Shown here piece after piece: positions 1 through 6,287 of a DNA stretch of 7,471 nucleotides. The stretch is from the NCBI GenBank assembly GCA_015057755.1, contig SVDR01000088.1, forward strand, positions 1 through 7,471, written 5' to 3'. The stretch comes from Lachnoclostridium sp. GTDB lineage: Bacteria; Bacillota_A; Clostridia; Lachnospirales; Lachnospiraceae. Below the pieces are notes generated by a model. The model saw nothing but the letters and a program-made list of their open reading frames with translations, ran no database searches and was not told the DNA's origin. The position numbers and the translations under genes were made by a program. Within the stretch, counting starts at the first letter, position 1; each line of letters begins with the position of its first letter.

Positions 1-409
1 TAAATTTGTAGCACTGCTCCAGGATATGGGAGAAAATCTGCTCAAACAAATCTGTATCTTTAAAACGGCGGGTGTAGTTCTTTCCAAATGTAGAGAAATG
101 TGGCACTTTATCCATCATTTCCAGTCCGAGGAACCAACGGTATGCAACGTTCACTTCTATTTCCTTCATCGTCTGGCGCATGCTCCGAATACCGTAAAGA
201 TACTGGATAAAAGGAATTTTGATCAGCATGACCGGATCCATACTCGGACGTCCTGTATCTGCTGAGTATTTATCTTCAACAAGATCATAAATGAAGTTCC
301 AGTTGATTGCTTTGTCAATAATCCTTAGCAGATGATCCTGTGGAACAAGGTCATCCATACAAAACATCATGATCTGTTCTCTCTTTTTATCCGCATCTTT
401 CGTCAACAT
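1..409 (-). CDS. IS1182-type transposase, N-terminal part (DUF772-like), truncated by window edge
   Basis: This is an open frame of 136 codons from ATG at 409 (MLTKDADKKREQ...) to the left edge with no stop. It is the N-terminal, DNA-end-binding part of a DDE transposase that mobilises the surrounding insertion sequence. The diagnostic stretch is GRPSMDPVMLIKIPFIQYLY (about residues 57-76), followed by GIRSMRQTMKEIEVNVAYRW and an HFSTFGKNYTRRF motif. This matches the DUF772/InsH-like N-terminal domain layout of IS1182 and IS5-like transposases ('GRP..P..ml.l....yl.giRS.r....e...n...rwflg'). The catalytic DDE residues would lie further downstream, outside the window. The start is supported by an AGGAAGG ribosome binding site about 10 nt upstream and by a TATAAT box just before it. 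IS1182 is preferred over IS5 from the spacing of these motifs, but this is recognition by eye. Confidence 0.85.
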   Translation of the reverse strand, partial: MLTKDADKKREQIMMFCMDDLVPQDHLLRIIDKAINWNFIYDLVEDKYSADTGRPSMDPVMLIKIPFIQYLYGIRSMRQTMKEIEVNVAYRWFLGLEMMDKVPHFSTFGKNYTRRFKDTDLFEQIFSHILEQCYKF

Positions 410-435
410 AAAAACACCGCCTTCCTGATATAACC

Positions 436-441
436 ATTATA
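436..441 (-). promoter_or_regulatory. Transposase promoter, extended -10 box
   Basis: On the minus strand the sequence TGGTATAAT gives a perfect TATAAT hexamer with the TGn extension, 26 nt upstream of the transposase start. No good -35 hexamer is present at 17-18 nt (TACATT or CTACAT), which fits an extended -10 promoter. The expected transcript would start near 430 and include the AGGAAGG ribosome binding site. Confidence 0.5.
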
Positions 442-460
442 CCATGAATGCGGCGATAAA

Positions 461-500
461 TGTAGAAAAGCCCGAGCAGATGCTCGGGACTTTGTCTACA
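461..500 (-). repeat. IS terminal inverted repeat and hairpin, terminator-like
   Basis: The 40-bp segment reads TGTAG at one end and CTACA at the other. Its core is CCCGAGC-ATCT-GCTCGGG (472-487 region), a 7-bp GC-rich stem with a 4-nt loop, or 8 bp with a 2-nt loop. In the minus direction the stem is followed by CTTTTCT, so it has the form of an intrinsic terminator placed between the outside of the element and the transposase promoter. A likely role, by inference, is to block read-through from the neighbouring gene into the transposase, a known feature of several insertion sequences. Confidence 0.6.
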
Positions 501-505
501 GTCTG

Positions 506-535
506 AAATGCCCCGGTTTTATCACCGGGGCATTT
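506..535. terminator. Rho-independent terminator, probably bidirectional
   Basis: An 11-bp perfect stem (506-516 with 525-535, AAATGCCCCGG / CCGGGGCATTT) surrounds an 8-nt loop. It lies just after the stop codon of the wall-binding protein gene on the minus strand. The T-run is short on the minus side (TTT then CAGAC) and better on the plus side (TTTTCTT). Confidence 0.8.
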
Positions 536-544
536 TCTTATGCT

Positions 545-2050
545 TTATTCCATAGTTAAGATACTCTGGTAAGCCGCACCTTTGTCTGTTGTATTATATG
601 TAAATTTTGCTCCTCCAAACAGCTCATCACCATCATACTTGTACGGCCCCTTGTCAGTCTGGATGGAACCAGATTTATTGACTACAAATCGAAGATCGCC
701 AACCTGCATGATCTCATATTTATCTTCCAGTGCTTTTACAAGAATACCGTCTGCATACAGCTTGCCGCTCTTAGCACCATTGATACCGGCTCCCGCATAA
801 TAGCCCTGGTCCGCATCGGTATCTTTAGAGAAATATGCCTTCTCTTTCTCGCCGTTTTCATCGGTCACAGTGACGGAACCACTCTTTCTCGCACCATCAT
901 CTGCATCTCCGTAATAATACATCTTATCATCTATTTTCACAAAACCGTATACCATTTCACCCTCTTCATTAAAGAGATAGGTGTCGCTGCTGATTTTCTT
1001 TTCCAAAGCACCGTATGTGCCTTCAGCTTCAAAACGCTGATCCGCCGGTGCAGATACATCTACAAGATTAAATTCCTGAACCTGCTTTAATGTCACATCC
1101 GCACTTTCTGTCGGAATAAACAATTTACCATTGTTCTGCAGGTAGAACCAGTTTTTATCGGTATCATAATCGCCGTATCCATAGTCTTTACTGCCCCAGG
1201 TCTTCACCCAGCTGTTCTTTCTTGCATGGCCGTCATCCGCACTTCCACAGAAGTAAATATCTTTTCCGGCTGCCGCCGCTACACTATGTGCAGTACCGGC
1301 ACCATCTTCTGTCCAGATTTCCTCGTACACATCTCCGCTGCCTGCCACCCAGCCGGATAACATTGCTCCATCTGTACCGAAGAAATAAGTCTGGCCTTTG
1401 ATGCTGCTCTGTCTGCCTACTGCCGGTTTACCACTGGAGAGAATGTAGTACCAGTTCTGTTCCTCGTCCTCTGCCTCGTCCTCGTCAATTCCCGGAGCAT
1501 GTGTATATACCCACTGACTGCCCACACGCGCTCCATCCTCATTACAATAGAACGTTGACTCACTGTATACTTCATCACTGTCTGCATTTTCCCAGGAGCC
1601 ATCTGTGCCCTGGATCCAGCCAGTCAGCATCACACCCTCTGAGTTGAAGTAATAGGTCTTTCCGTTGATGGTCATTTTCTTTCCCTCAACTCTTTTACCG
1701 CTGGCCTGAAGATAGTACCATTCTTCTTCAGCGTCCTCATCCTCTGCCGGTGTAGTATATCTCCACTGGCTCACCGCCTTCTCACCGCTGCTATTGATAT
1801 AGTACCAGTGTCCTTCATGCTCAACCCAGCTAGAACGAACCATTCTTCCGTCCTCGCCAACATAAAATTCCTTTCCATTACTCAGACAAAATTCATCTTC
1901 ATAAACGTCTCCGCTTCTGTCATAGCAATACCATTCTCCATCTTCAAATTTCCATGTTCCAGTCTCTGCTGCCATTGCATTGAAAGATGCACCGAGAGCC
2001 AGAAGCGCTGTTGCTGCAGTAATAATTGTAATTTTTGTCTGTTTCTTCAT
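545..2050 (-). CDS. Secreted cell-wall-binding repeat protein with acidic inserts
   Basis: This encodes a 501-aa exported protein. Residues 1-28 form a signal peptide (MKKQTK, hydrophobic ITAATALLALGASF, then AMAA before ETG). The rest is built of short aromatic/glycine repeats of the choline/cell-wall-binding type (CW_binding family), for example GHWYYINSSGEKAVSQW, GKTYYFNSEGVMLTGW, GQTYFFGTDGAMLSGW and DKMYYYGDADDGARKSGS. These normally form beta-hairpin stacks that bind wall polymers. A larger module occurs about three times, with SQW at 94-96, SQW at 178-180 and NSW at 279-281. The first two copies are closest and each carries an acidic insert (AEDEDAEEE at 102-110, DEDEAEDEEQ at 189-198). 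No enzymatic domain, LPXTG motif or SLH domain is visible, so the ligand and role (adhesin, wall organiser) are unknown. The start at 2050 is chosen over one at 2320 because it has an AAGGAG site 10-12 nt upstream and begins the signal peptide; the longer frame would run through a terminator. Confidence 0.85.
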   Translation of the reverse strand: MKKQTKITIITAATALLALGASFNAMAAETGTWKFEDGEWYCYDRSGDVYEDEFCLSNGKEFYVGEDGRMVRSSWVEHEGHWYYINSSGEKAVSQWRYTTPAEDEDAEEEWYYLQASGKRVEGKKMTINGKTYYFNSEGVMLTGWIQGTDGSWENADSDEVYSESTFYCNEDGARVGSQWVYTHAPGIDEDEAEDEEQNWYYILSSGKPAVGRQSSIKGQTYFFGTDGAMLSGWVAGSGDVYEEIWTEDGAGTAHSVAAAAGKDIYFCGSADDGHARKNSWVKTWGSKDYGYGDYDTDKNWFYLQNNGKLFIPTESADVTLKQVQEFNLVDVSAPADQRFEAEGTYGALEKKISSDTYLFNEEGEMVYGFVKIDDKMYYYGDADDGARKSGSVTVTDENGEKEKAYFSKDTDADQGYYAGAGINGAKSGKLYADGILVKALEDKYEIMQVGDLRFVVNKSGSIQTDKGPYKYDGDELFGGAKFTYNTTDKGAAYQSILTME

Positions 2051-2120
2051 ATAAAACACTCTCCTTTTGCTATTTCTCAACTTAAACCTTCTTTTCTTTC
2101 GCAGATGTTTTTGTAAGTAT

Positions 2121-2126
2121 ATTATA
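2121..2126 (-). promoter_or_regulatory. -10 box for the wall-binding protein gene
   Basis: A perfect TATAAT on the minus strand lies about 70 nt upstream of the start codon, in the 215-nt A/T-rich gap between this gene and the preceding terminator. The position 17 nt further upstream reads AAGAAA, so there is no recognisable -35 hexamer. This suggests, but does not prove, dependence on an activator. Confidence 0.45.
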
Positions 2127-2165
2127 GTCCAGAGAGACCGGTTTTTCTTTACTTTTCCCTTTCGC

Positions 2166-2200
2166 CTTTCCGGCAAAAGGGGGGCGTCTTTTCGGCAAAA
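2166..2200 (-). repeat. Two 13-bp direct repeats spaced 22 bp, possible activator site
   Basis: On the minus strand TTTTGCCGAAAAG (2188-2200) and TTTTGCCGGAAAG (2166-2178) match at 12 of 13 positions, with start-to-start spacing of exactly 22 bp, about two helical turns. They lie roughly 50-85 bp upstream of the transcription start predicted from the TATAAT at 2121-2126. Between them is a run of six C. Tandem sites with this spacing are typical of dimeric response regulators. I do not recognise the motif as a known operator. The downstream copy also forms a small inverted repeat with GGCGAAA. Confidence 0.45.
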
Positions 2201-2265
2201 CTTCGGGAAAATTCTTAACAAAATATAACAACACAACTGTGCGCCAAAAAGACAGTTCCCGAAAT

Positions 2266-2317
2266 CAAAAAACCAGGAGCGCTCTCTGCATAATCTGCAA
2301 AGAACATTCCTGGTTTT
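2266..2317 (-). terminator. Rho-independent terminator of the secDF-tgt-yajC operon
   Basis: A 10-bp stem (2269-2278 with 2308-2317, AAAACCAGGA / TCCTGGTTTT) encloses a second stem, CTTTGCA / TGCAGAG with one G-U pair. In the minus direction it is followed by TTTTTTGATTT. It starts about 20 nt after the yajC stop codon. Confidence 0.88.
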
Positions 2318-2337
2318 CATTTTCCTCTTACCTGCAA

Positions 2338-2613
2338 TTAAGCGTTCGGTTTCTCAACCTGAACGATTGCCTGTTTCTGCATCGGAATACGGCAGTTTTT
2401 GTTGGAACCGAATTCAACGATTACTGTATCATCTGTCATATCGATAATAACGCCATAGAAACCGCTGGATGTCAGAACTGTGTCACCAATTGCGATGCTT
2501 GCCATTAATTCCTGCATTTTTTTCTTTTCTTTCTGCTGTGGTTTAATTGCGATGAAGTACATAAACGCAAAGATAAGAATTACATAGCCAATCCAGAATG
2601 CCGGGCTGTTCAT
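2338..2613 (-). CDS. yajC: Preprotein translocase accessory subunit YajC
   Basis: This encodes a 91-aa single-pass membrane protein that associates with SecD/SecF at the SecYEG channel. Residues about 5-23 (AFWIGYVILIFAFMYFIAI) form the membrane anchor. They are followed by the family's basic juxtamembrane stretch KPQQKEKKKMQELMASIAIGD and a small cytoplasmic domain with GDTVLTSSGFYGVI, which corresponds to the 'GD.V.T.GGi.G.V' signature of YajC, then DDTVIVEFGSNKNCRIPMQKQAIVQV. Length and layout are standard. The start at 2613 has an AAGGAAGG ribosome binding site (2624-2631) 10 nt upstream. The gene follows tgt after 53 nt and is the last gene before a strong terminator. In many bacteria yajC precedes secD; here it is third, after secDF and tgt. 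Confidence 0.94.
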   Translation of the reverse strand: MNSPAFWIGYVILIFAFMYFIAIKPQQKEKKKMQELMASIAIGDTVLTSSGFYGVIIDMTDDTVIVEFGSNKNCRIPMQKQAIVQVEKPNA

Positions 2614-2666
2614 ACTTGAAGTACCTTCCTTTCATAATAACTAACGTACATTTTATCAAAAAAATC

Positions 2667-3818
2667 TTATTCCGTAAAGCGGTCTTTGTAATTTCCTTCC
2701 ACGCCGGCAAGTTTTTTCGCCTTGTATTCTGCGTAGTTGTGATTTTCGATGGCCTCACGGATCTCTGTCATCATTGTGTTGTAGAAATAGAGGTTATGCA
2801 GTACACATAATCTCATTCCTAACATCTCTTTTGCTTTGAGAAGATGACGGATATATGCTCTGCTGTAGGAACGGCATGCCGGACACTGGCAGCCTTCTTC
2901 AATCGGTCGCATGTCCTTTGCAAATCGCTCATTGAACAGATTCAGTTTGCCGAAGTTGGTGTAAACGTGGCCGTGTCTTCCATTTCTGGTCGGATATACA
3001 CAGTCAAAGAAATCAACGCCACGGTCTACTGCCTCTAAGATATTGGCCGGAGTGCCAACACCCATCAGGTAAGTCGGTTTGTTCTCCGGAAGATGCGGCA
3101 CTGTCACATCAAGAATACGGTACATATCCTCATGGCTCTCGCCTACTGCAAGACCGCCGAGGGCATAACCGTCCAGATCCATGGCAGAGATCGTCTTTGC
3201 ATGCTCCACGCGAATATCCTCAAAAGTGCCGCCCTGGTTGATGCCAAACAGAAGCTGCTCTTTGTTGACGGTATCCGGCAGGGAATTGAGACGTGCCATC
3301 TCTTCTTTACATCTCACAAGCCAGCGGGTTGTTCTCGCTACGGAGTTTTCCATATACTCTCTTGTACATGGATGCGGCGCACATTCATCGAATGCCATCG
3401 CGATCGTAGAGCCAAGATTGGACTGGATCTGCATACTCTCTTCCGGTCCCATAAAGATCTTACGGCCGTCAATGTGAGAGTTGAAGTAGACACCTTCCTC
3501 TTTGATCTTGCGCATGCCTGCCAGGGAGAATACCTGGAATCCTCCGGAATCTGTGAGGATCGGACGATCCCAGTTCATAAACTTATGAAGGCCGCCCATC
3601 TCTTTGATTAATTTATCGCCGGTACGCACATGTAAATGGTAGGTATTGGACAGTTCCACCTGTGTGCCGATCTGTCTCAGGTCGTCGGTGGACACAGCGC
3701 CTTTGATAGCCGCTACGGTACCTACGTTCATGAATACCGGTGTCTGGATCGTGCCGTGAACAGTCTCAACAACTGCTCTCTTGGCACGTCCGTCCTTGGT
3801 CAGAATCTGATATTTCAT
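2667..3818 (-). CDS. tgt: tRNA-guanine(34) transglycosylase (queuine tRNA-ribosyltransferase)
   Basis: This 383-aa cytoplasmic TIM-barrel enzyme exchanges guanine-34 in the anticodon of tRNAs for Asp, Asn, His and Tyr for a queuosine precursor. Catalytic and binding motifs are intact: Asp90 in TDSGGFQVFSL, Asp144 in AFDECAPHP, GGLAVGE at 221-227, and the expected nucleophile Asp272 in DFFDCVYPTRNGR. The zinc site is complete: Cys310, Cys312 and Cys315 in GCQCPACRSYSR, and His341 in LCVLHNLYFY. Cys146 and Val225 match the positions that favour preQ1 in characterised bacterial enzymes, as opposed to the queuine pocket of eukaryotic Tgt; this is an alignment by eye. The ATG lies 3 nt after the secDF stop, and its GGAG ribosome binding site is inside the last secDF codons, so translational coupling is likely. 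No other queuosine gene is in the window. Confidence 0.97.
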   Translation of the reverse strand: MKYQILTKDGRAKRAVVETVHGTIQTPVFMNVGTVAAIKGAVSTDDLRQIGTQVELSNTYHLHVRTGDKLIKEMGGLHKFMNWDRPILTDSGGFQVFSLAGMRKIKEEGVYFNSHIDGRKIFMGPEESMQIQSNLGSTIAMAFDECAPHPCTREYMENSVARTTRWLVRCKEEMARLNSLPDTVNKEQLLFGINQGGTFEDIRVEHAKTISAMDLDGYALGGLAVGESHEDMYRILDVTVPHLPENKPTYLMGVGTPANILEAVDRGVDFFDCVYPTRNGRHGHVYTNFGKLNLFNERFAKDMRPIEEGCQCPACRSYSRAYIRHLLKAKEMLGMRLCVLHNLYFYNTMMTEIREAIENHNYAEYKAKKLAGVEGNYKDRFTE

Positions 3819-3821
3819 GGA

Positions 3822-6053
3822 TTATGGTCTCCACTCTTCCTCTTCTTCCTTTTTCACCTCAAAGTTCTGATTCTTACTCATAAGATAGAACATAGCACCT
3901 GTCAGACAGATGGAAGAATATGTTCCGCAAACGATACCTGCCATTAACGGAAGCGCGAACTCACGGATGGAGGAAACGCCTAAAACAAACAGAATCAGAA
4001 CCATAACAAATGTTGTTAAGGAAGTATTTAAGCTTCGTGTAAAGGTTTCTGTGATACTTAAGTTTACTACATCTTTCAGATCACTTGCAAGCATACCGTA
4101 TTCCTTCTGTTCCATCTGAATGTGCTCACGGATACGGTCGAAAATAACGATGGTCGCGTTGATAGAATAACCAACAATGGTCAGAAGGCACGCGATTGCA
4201 GTGGAGCCCATGGACCATTTCGCCACTGCGTAACATGCAAGAACAATTGCCACGTCATGGACAAGAGCCAGAACGGCACTTGCTGCAAAACGGATATTCT
4301 TGAAGCGGATCCAGATGTAAATCAGCATACATACGGTCGCAATCGCTGTTGCAATGATCGCGTCATTTTTCATCTCAGCACTGATCGCGCCGGAAATACT
4401 TTCTGCAATGATCTTGTTTTCATCTACGCCGAAGTGCTCAACCAGCACTGCATCCAATGCCTGACGCTCTTCCACAGATAATGTTCTTGTCTTAATAATT
4501 ACTTCTGTTGTACCGGCAACTTTCTGTGTCTGTGTACCGGCATTTCCTGTGATTTCCTCAACAAGCGGAACCACTTCTGCAGAAATACGATCTAAGGACA
4601 TATCCTCGTTGAAGGTTACATTGGTAGATGTACCGCCTTTGAAATCAAGTCCATAGTTGAACGCACCGCCAATGGAGCCCTTGTTCATAAACATGGAGCC
4701 AACGCCGACTGCGAGGATCACCACAGAGACTGCAAAGAACGCTGCTTTGTTCTTTAAGAAGCTTACCGGTTTCTTTGCTTTTCTTACACCGTAGAACTTC
4801 TGATCTGTAAATCCAAGATCAAAGAGTGCATTTAATGCAAATCTTGTCACAAACAGAGCTGTAAACATGGATAAGATAATACCAATGGCAAGTGTTGTCG
4901 CAAATCCTTTTACAGTACCGGAGCCCTTGATAAACAGGACAGCCGCCGCAATCAGAGTTGTGATATTACCGTCAACGATCGCAGAGAGCGCTTTCTGGAA
5001 ACCAGTCTTAATCGCGGATTTTACAGTCTTGCCGACGCCGATCTCTTCTTTAATACGTGTAAAGATAATAACGTTTGCATCCACCGCCATGCCGATGGAA
5101 AGGATGATACCTGCAATACCCGGAAGTGTTAATGTCACCTCAAACGCTGCAAGTAAAATAATGATCAGTGTTGTATAGATTGCAAGTGCAAGAGTCGCTG
5201 CAAGACCCGGAATGCGATATACAGCGATCATAAACAGGCAGACAAGAGCCACACCAATGGCCGCTGCTTTCAGGCTTGTCGTAATCGCCTCCTGACCAAG
5301 TTTCGCACCAACTACGTTGGAACGAAGTTCTTCTAACTCAAGAGAAAGAGAACCGATACGAATGGTGGAAGCAAGGATATCTGCCTCTTCGTAGGAATCC
5401 ATACCGGAAATTGTACACTGACCGCCTGTAATCGGCTCACGTACCACCGGATTGGAATACATAACACCGTCATATACGATCGCGATTGTCTTTCCTACAT
5501 TTGCTGTTGTTGCATCAGCGAATTTCTTTGTACCTTCAGCTGTGAATGTGAGCTGTACCACATATTCCTGCGCGCCGGTTGTCTTATCTTTATAAGTCGC
5601 ACCGTTTGCAGAAGCTACGTCTGTACCTTCCAGAATAATATTCTGGGCTTCGTCATAGAAATAAAGGGATCCCGGTTTACCAAGTTCTTCTAATACCTTA
5701 TTGGCATCAGAAACGCCCGGAATATCAATATTGATTCGATTGGAACCCTCTAAATAAACTTCCGCCTCAGAGCTGTAGTTCTGTACTCGCTGGAGAAGTT
5801 TGTACTGCGTATCTGCCAGATCGGTCGGATCCGGATTTTCTTCTACTGTCTGGTAAGTGATGCTGACACCGCCTGCAAGGTCCAGGCCAAGTTTAATACC
5901 GCCGTCCTGGAACATAGTCACGCCGTTTTCGTCTGTTACAAGCTTACTTTTTTCCAAAGTGCCCATTGCGAAAAATCCGCTCACAGCGATCACAACCAGA
6001 AGTATCATAAGGCATACTATGCCTTTTCCTGAATTGTTTTTCTTCTGATTCAT
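3822..6053 (-). CDS. secDF: Fused protein translocase subunit SecDF
   Basis: This 743-aa membrane protein uses the proton (or sodium) gradient to help pull secreted proteins out of the SecYEG channel. The order is TM1 (about 11-30), the SecD extracellular domain with GLDLAGG at 56-62, five helices (about 258-410) with the GMAVDANVIIFTRIKEE motif at 321-337, then the SecF half: TM7 (about 434-456), YGLDFKGGT at 467-475, an extracellular domain, and five helices (about 563-725) with GYSINATIVIFDRIRE at 628-643 and TRSLNTSLTT at 672-681. The tail is KKEEEEEWRP. Length is close to the fused B. subtilis protein. SecD Asp325 and SecF Arg673, equivalents of ion-path residues, are present. The SecF aspartate normally in 'NDT' is Ala633 (codon GCG). 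The start at 6053 has an AAGGA site about 7 nt upstream. It is the first gene of an operon with tgt and yajC. Confidence 0.97.
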   Translation of the reverse strand: MNQKKNNSGKGIVCLMILLVVIAVSGFFAMGTLEKSKLVTDENGVTMFQDGGIKLGLDLAGGVSITYQTVEENPDPTDLADTQYKLLQRVQNYSSEAEVYLEGSNRINIDIPGVSDANKVLEELGKPGSLYFYDEAQNIILEGTDVASANGATYKDKTTGAQEYVVQLTFTAEGTKKFADATTANVGKTIAIVYDGVMYSNPVVREPITGGQCTISGMDSYEEADILASTIRIGSLSLELEELRSNVVGAKLGQEAITTSLKAAAIGVALVCLFMIAVYRIPGLAATLALAIYTTLIIILLAAFEVTLTLPGIAGIILSIGMAVDANVIIFTRIKEEIGVGKTVKSAIKTGFQKALSAIVDGNITTLIAAAVLFIKGSGTVKGFATTLAIGIILSMFTALFVTRFALNALFDLGFTDQKFYGVRKAKKPVSFLKNKAAFFAVSVVILAVGVGSMFMNKGSIGGAFNYGLDFKGGTSTNVTFNEDMSLDRISAEVVPLVEEITGNAGTQTQKVAGTTEVIIKTRTLSVEERQALDAVLVEHFGVDENKIIAESISGAISAEMKNDAIIATAIATVCMLIYIWIRFKNIRFAASAVLALVHDVAIVLACYAVAKWSMGSTAIACLLTIVGYSINATIVIFDRIREHIQMEQKEYGMLASDLKDVVNLSITETFTRSLNTSLTTFVMVLILFVLGVSSIREFALPLMAGIVCGTYSSICLTGAMFYLMSKNQNFEVKKEEEEEWRP

Positions 6054-6079
6054 CCTTTTTCCTTCTTTCTTACTGAACT

Positions 6080-6179
6080 GATCGCACCGCCAACGAACGA
6101 CGATTGCTCTTTATATTGCCAAGCATGCCAAGTGAACATCCGGCAGACGTCCTTCCCGGCTCGAATTTTGCGGTGCGTC
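6080..6179 (-). promoter_or_regulatory. Structured 5' leader of secDF, long-range inverted repeat
   Basis: Between the predicted transcription start (about 6190) and the secDF ATG lies a leader of roughly 137 nt. In the transcript GACGCACCGC (6179-6170) can pair with GCGGTGCG-A-TC (6090-6080), giving 10 bp with one bulged A and enclosing 79 nt. Inside are shorter complementary pieces, including TGCC / GGCA and two CCGG blocks. The stem ends about 27 nt before the start codon. I do not recognise a known riboswitch, T-box or protein-binding leader; the structure is a prediction by eye. Confidence 0.4.
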
Positions 6180-6196
6180 TTTGAACCCATTTTTGA

Positions 6197-6225
6197 ATTA
6201 TATCATAGGAATTCCTTTTGTACAA
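6197..6225 (-). promoter_or_regulatory. Promoter of the secDF-tgt-yajC operon
   Basis: On the minus strand TTGTAC (6225-6220) is followed after 17 nt by TATAAT (6202-6197). The bases before the -10 read TGA, giving an extended TGnTATAAT element. The -35 matches the consensus only in its first three bases. The expected start is near 6190, giving a leader of about 137 nt before secDF. Confidence 0.65.
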
Positions 6226-6259
6226 TAGGGATAATTCTTAGCATTTCTGAATAATATCT

Positions 6260-6265
6260 TACAAT
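6260..6265 (+). promoter_or_regulatory. Possible -10 box for the TIGR04086-type gene
   Basis: TACAAT lies 22 nt before the start codon on the plus strand. The bases at -35 (CTTAGC or TCTTAG) are poor, and the resulting leader would be very short, so this is only a candidate. The palindrome TTGTACAA at 6218-6225, which contains the -35 of secDF, lies between the two divergent genes and could be shared. Confidence 0.25.
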
Positions 6266-6287
6266 AAAGCCAAAAAGGAGAGTTTTT

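Larger units (their letters stand above)
1..500 (-). mobile_element. Insertion sequence, IS1182-type, left part only (5' end of transposase and one terminus)
   Basis: The segment holds the start of a minus-strand transposase gene and, upstream of it, a sequence that looks like an IS terminus. On the minus strand the outer end reads TGTAGACAAAGTCCCGAGCA, and an inverted, slightly imperfect copy follows immediately, ending in CTACA at 461. The rest of the transposase and the other terminus lie beyond the left edge, so neither target duplication nor intactness can be judged. Placing the boundary at 500/501 is an inference from the TGTAG...CTACA symmetry. The element sits directly beside the terminator of the neighbouring wall-binding protein gene, with only a few bases between. 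Confidence 0.7.

Noticed and set aside
26..265. A plus-strand frame of 79 codons at the left edge
   Set aside because: It lies opposite the transposase, whose reading frame shows clear family motifs.
2051..2320. A 90-codon N-terminal extension of the wall-binding protein frame, starting at 2320
   Set aside because: It reads through the yajC terminator and the promoter region, has low-complexity basic composition, and would bury the signal peptide. The start at 2050 has a proper ribosome binding site.
2631..2659. Possible internal promoter for yajC (TTGATA, 17 nt, TATGAA on the minus strand)
   Set aside because: The -10 is weak and the transcript would start inside or after the yajC ribosome binding site, so it could not support translation.
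3093..3611. A plus-strand frame of 172 codons opposite tgt
   Set aside because: It is antisense to a clearly conserved enzyme gene, has no ribosome binding site or recognisable domain, and looks like a by-product of tgt codon use.
4867..5178. A plus-strand frame of 103 codons opposite secDF
   Set aside because: It is the antisense shadow of SecD membrane helices, without a plausible start signal or known family.
6054..6287. A SCIFF-type Cys-rich peptide gene or a preQ1 riboswitch upstream of secDF-tgt
   Set aside because: No Cys-rich short frame is present on either strand, and no compact preQ1 aptamer with its A-rich tail was recognised in the leader.
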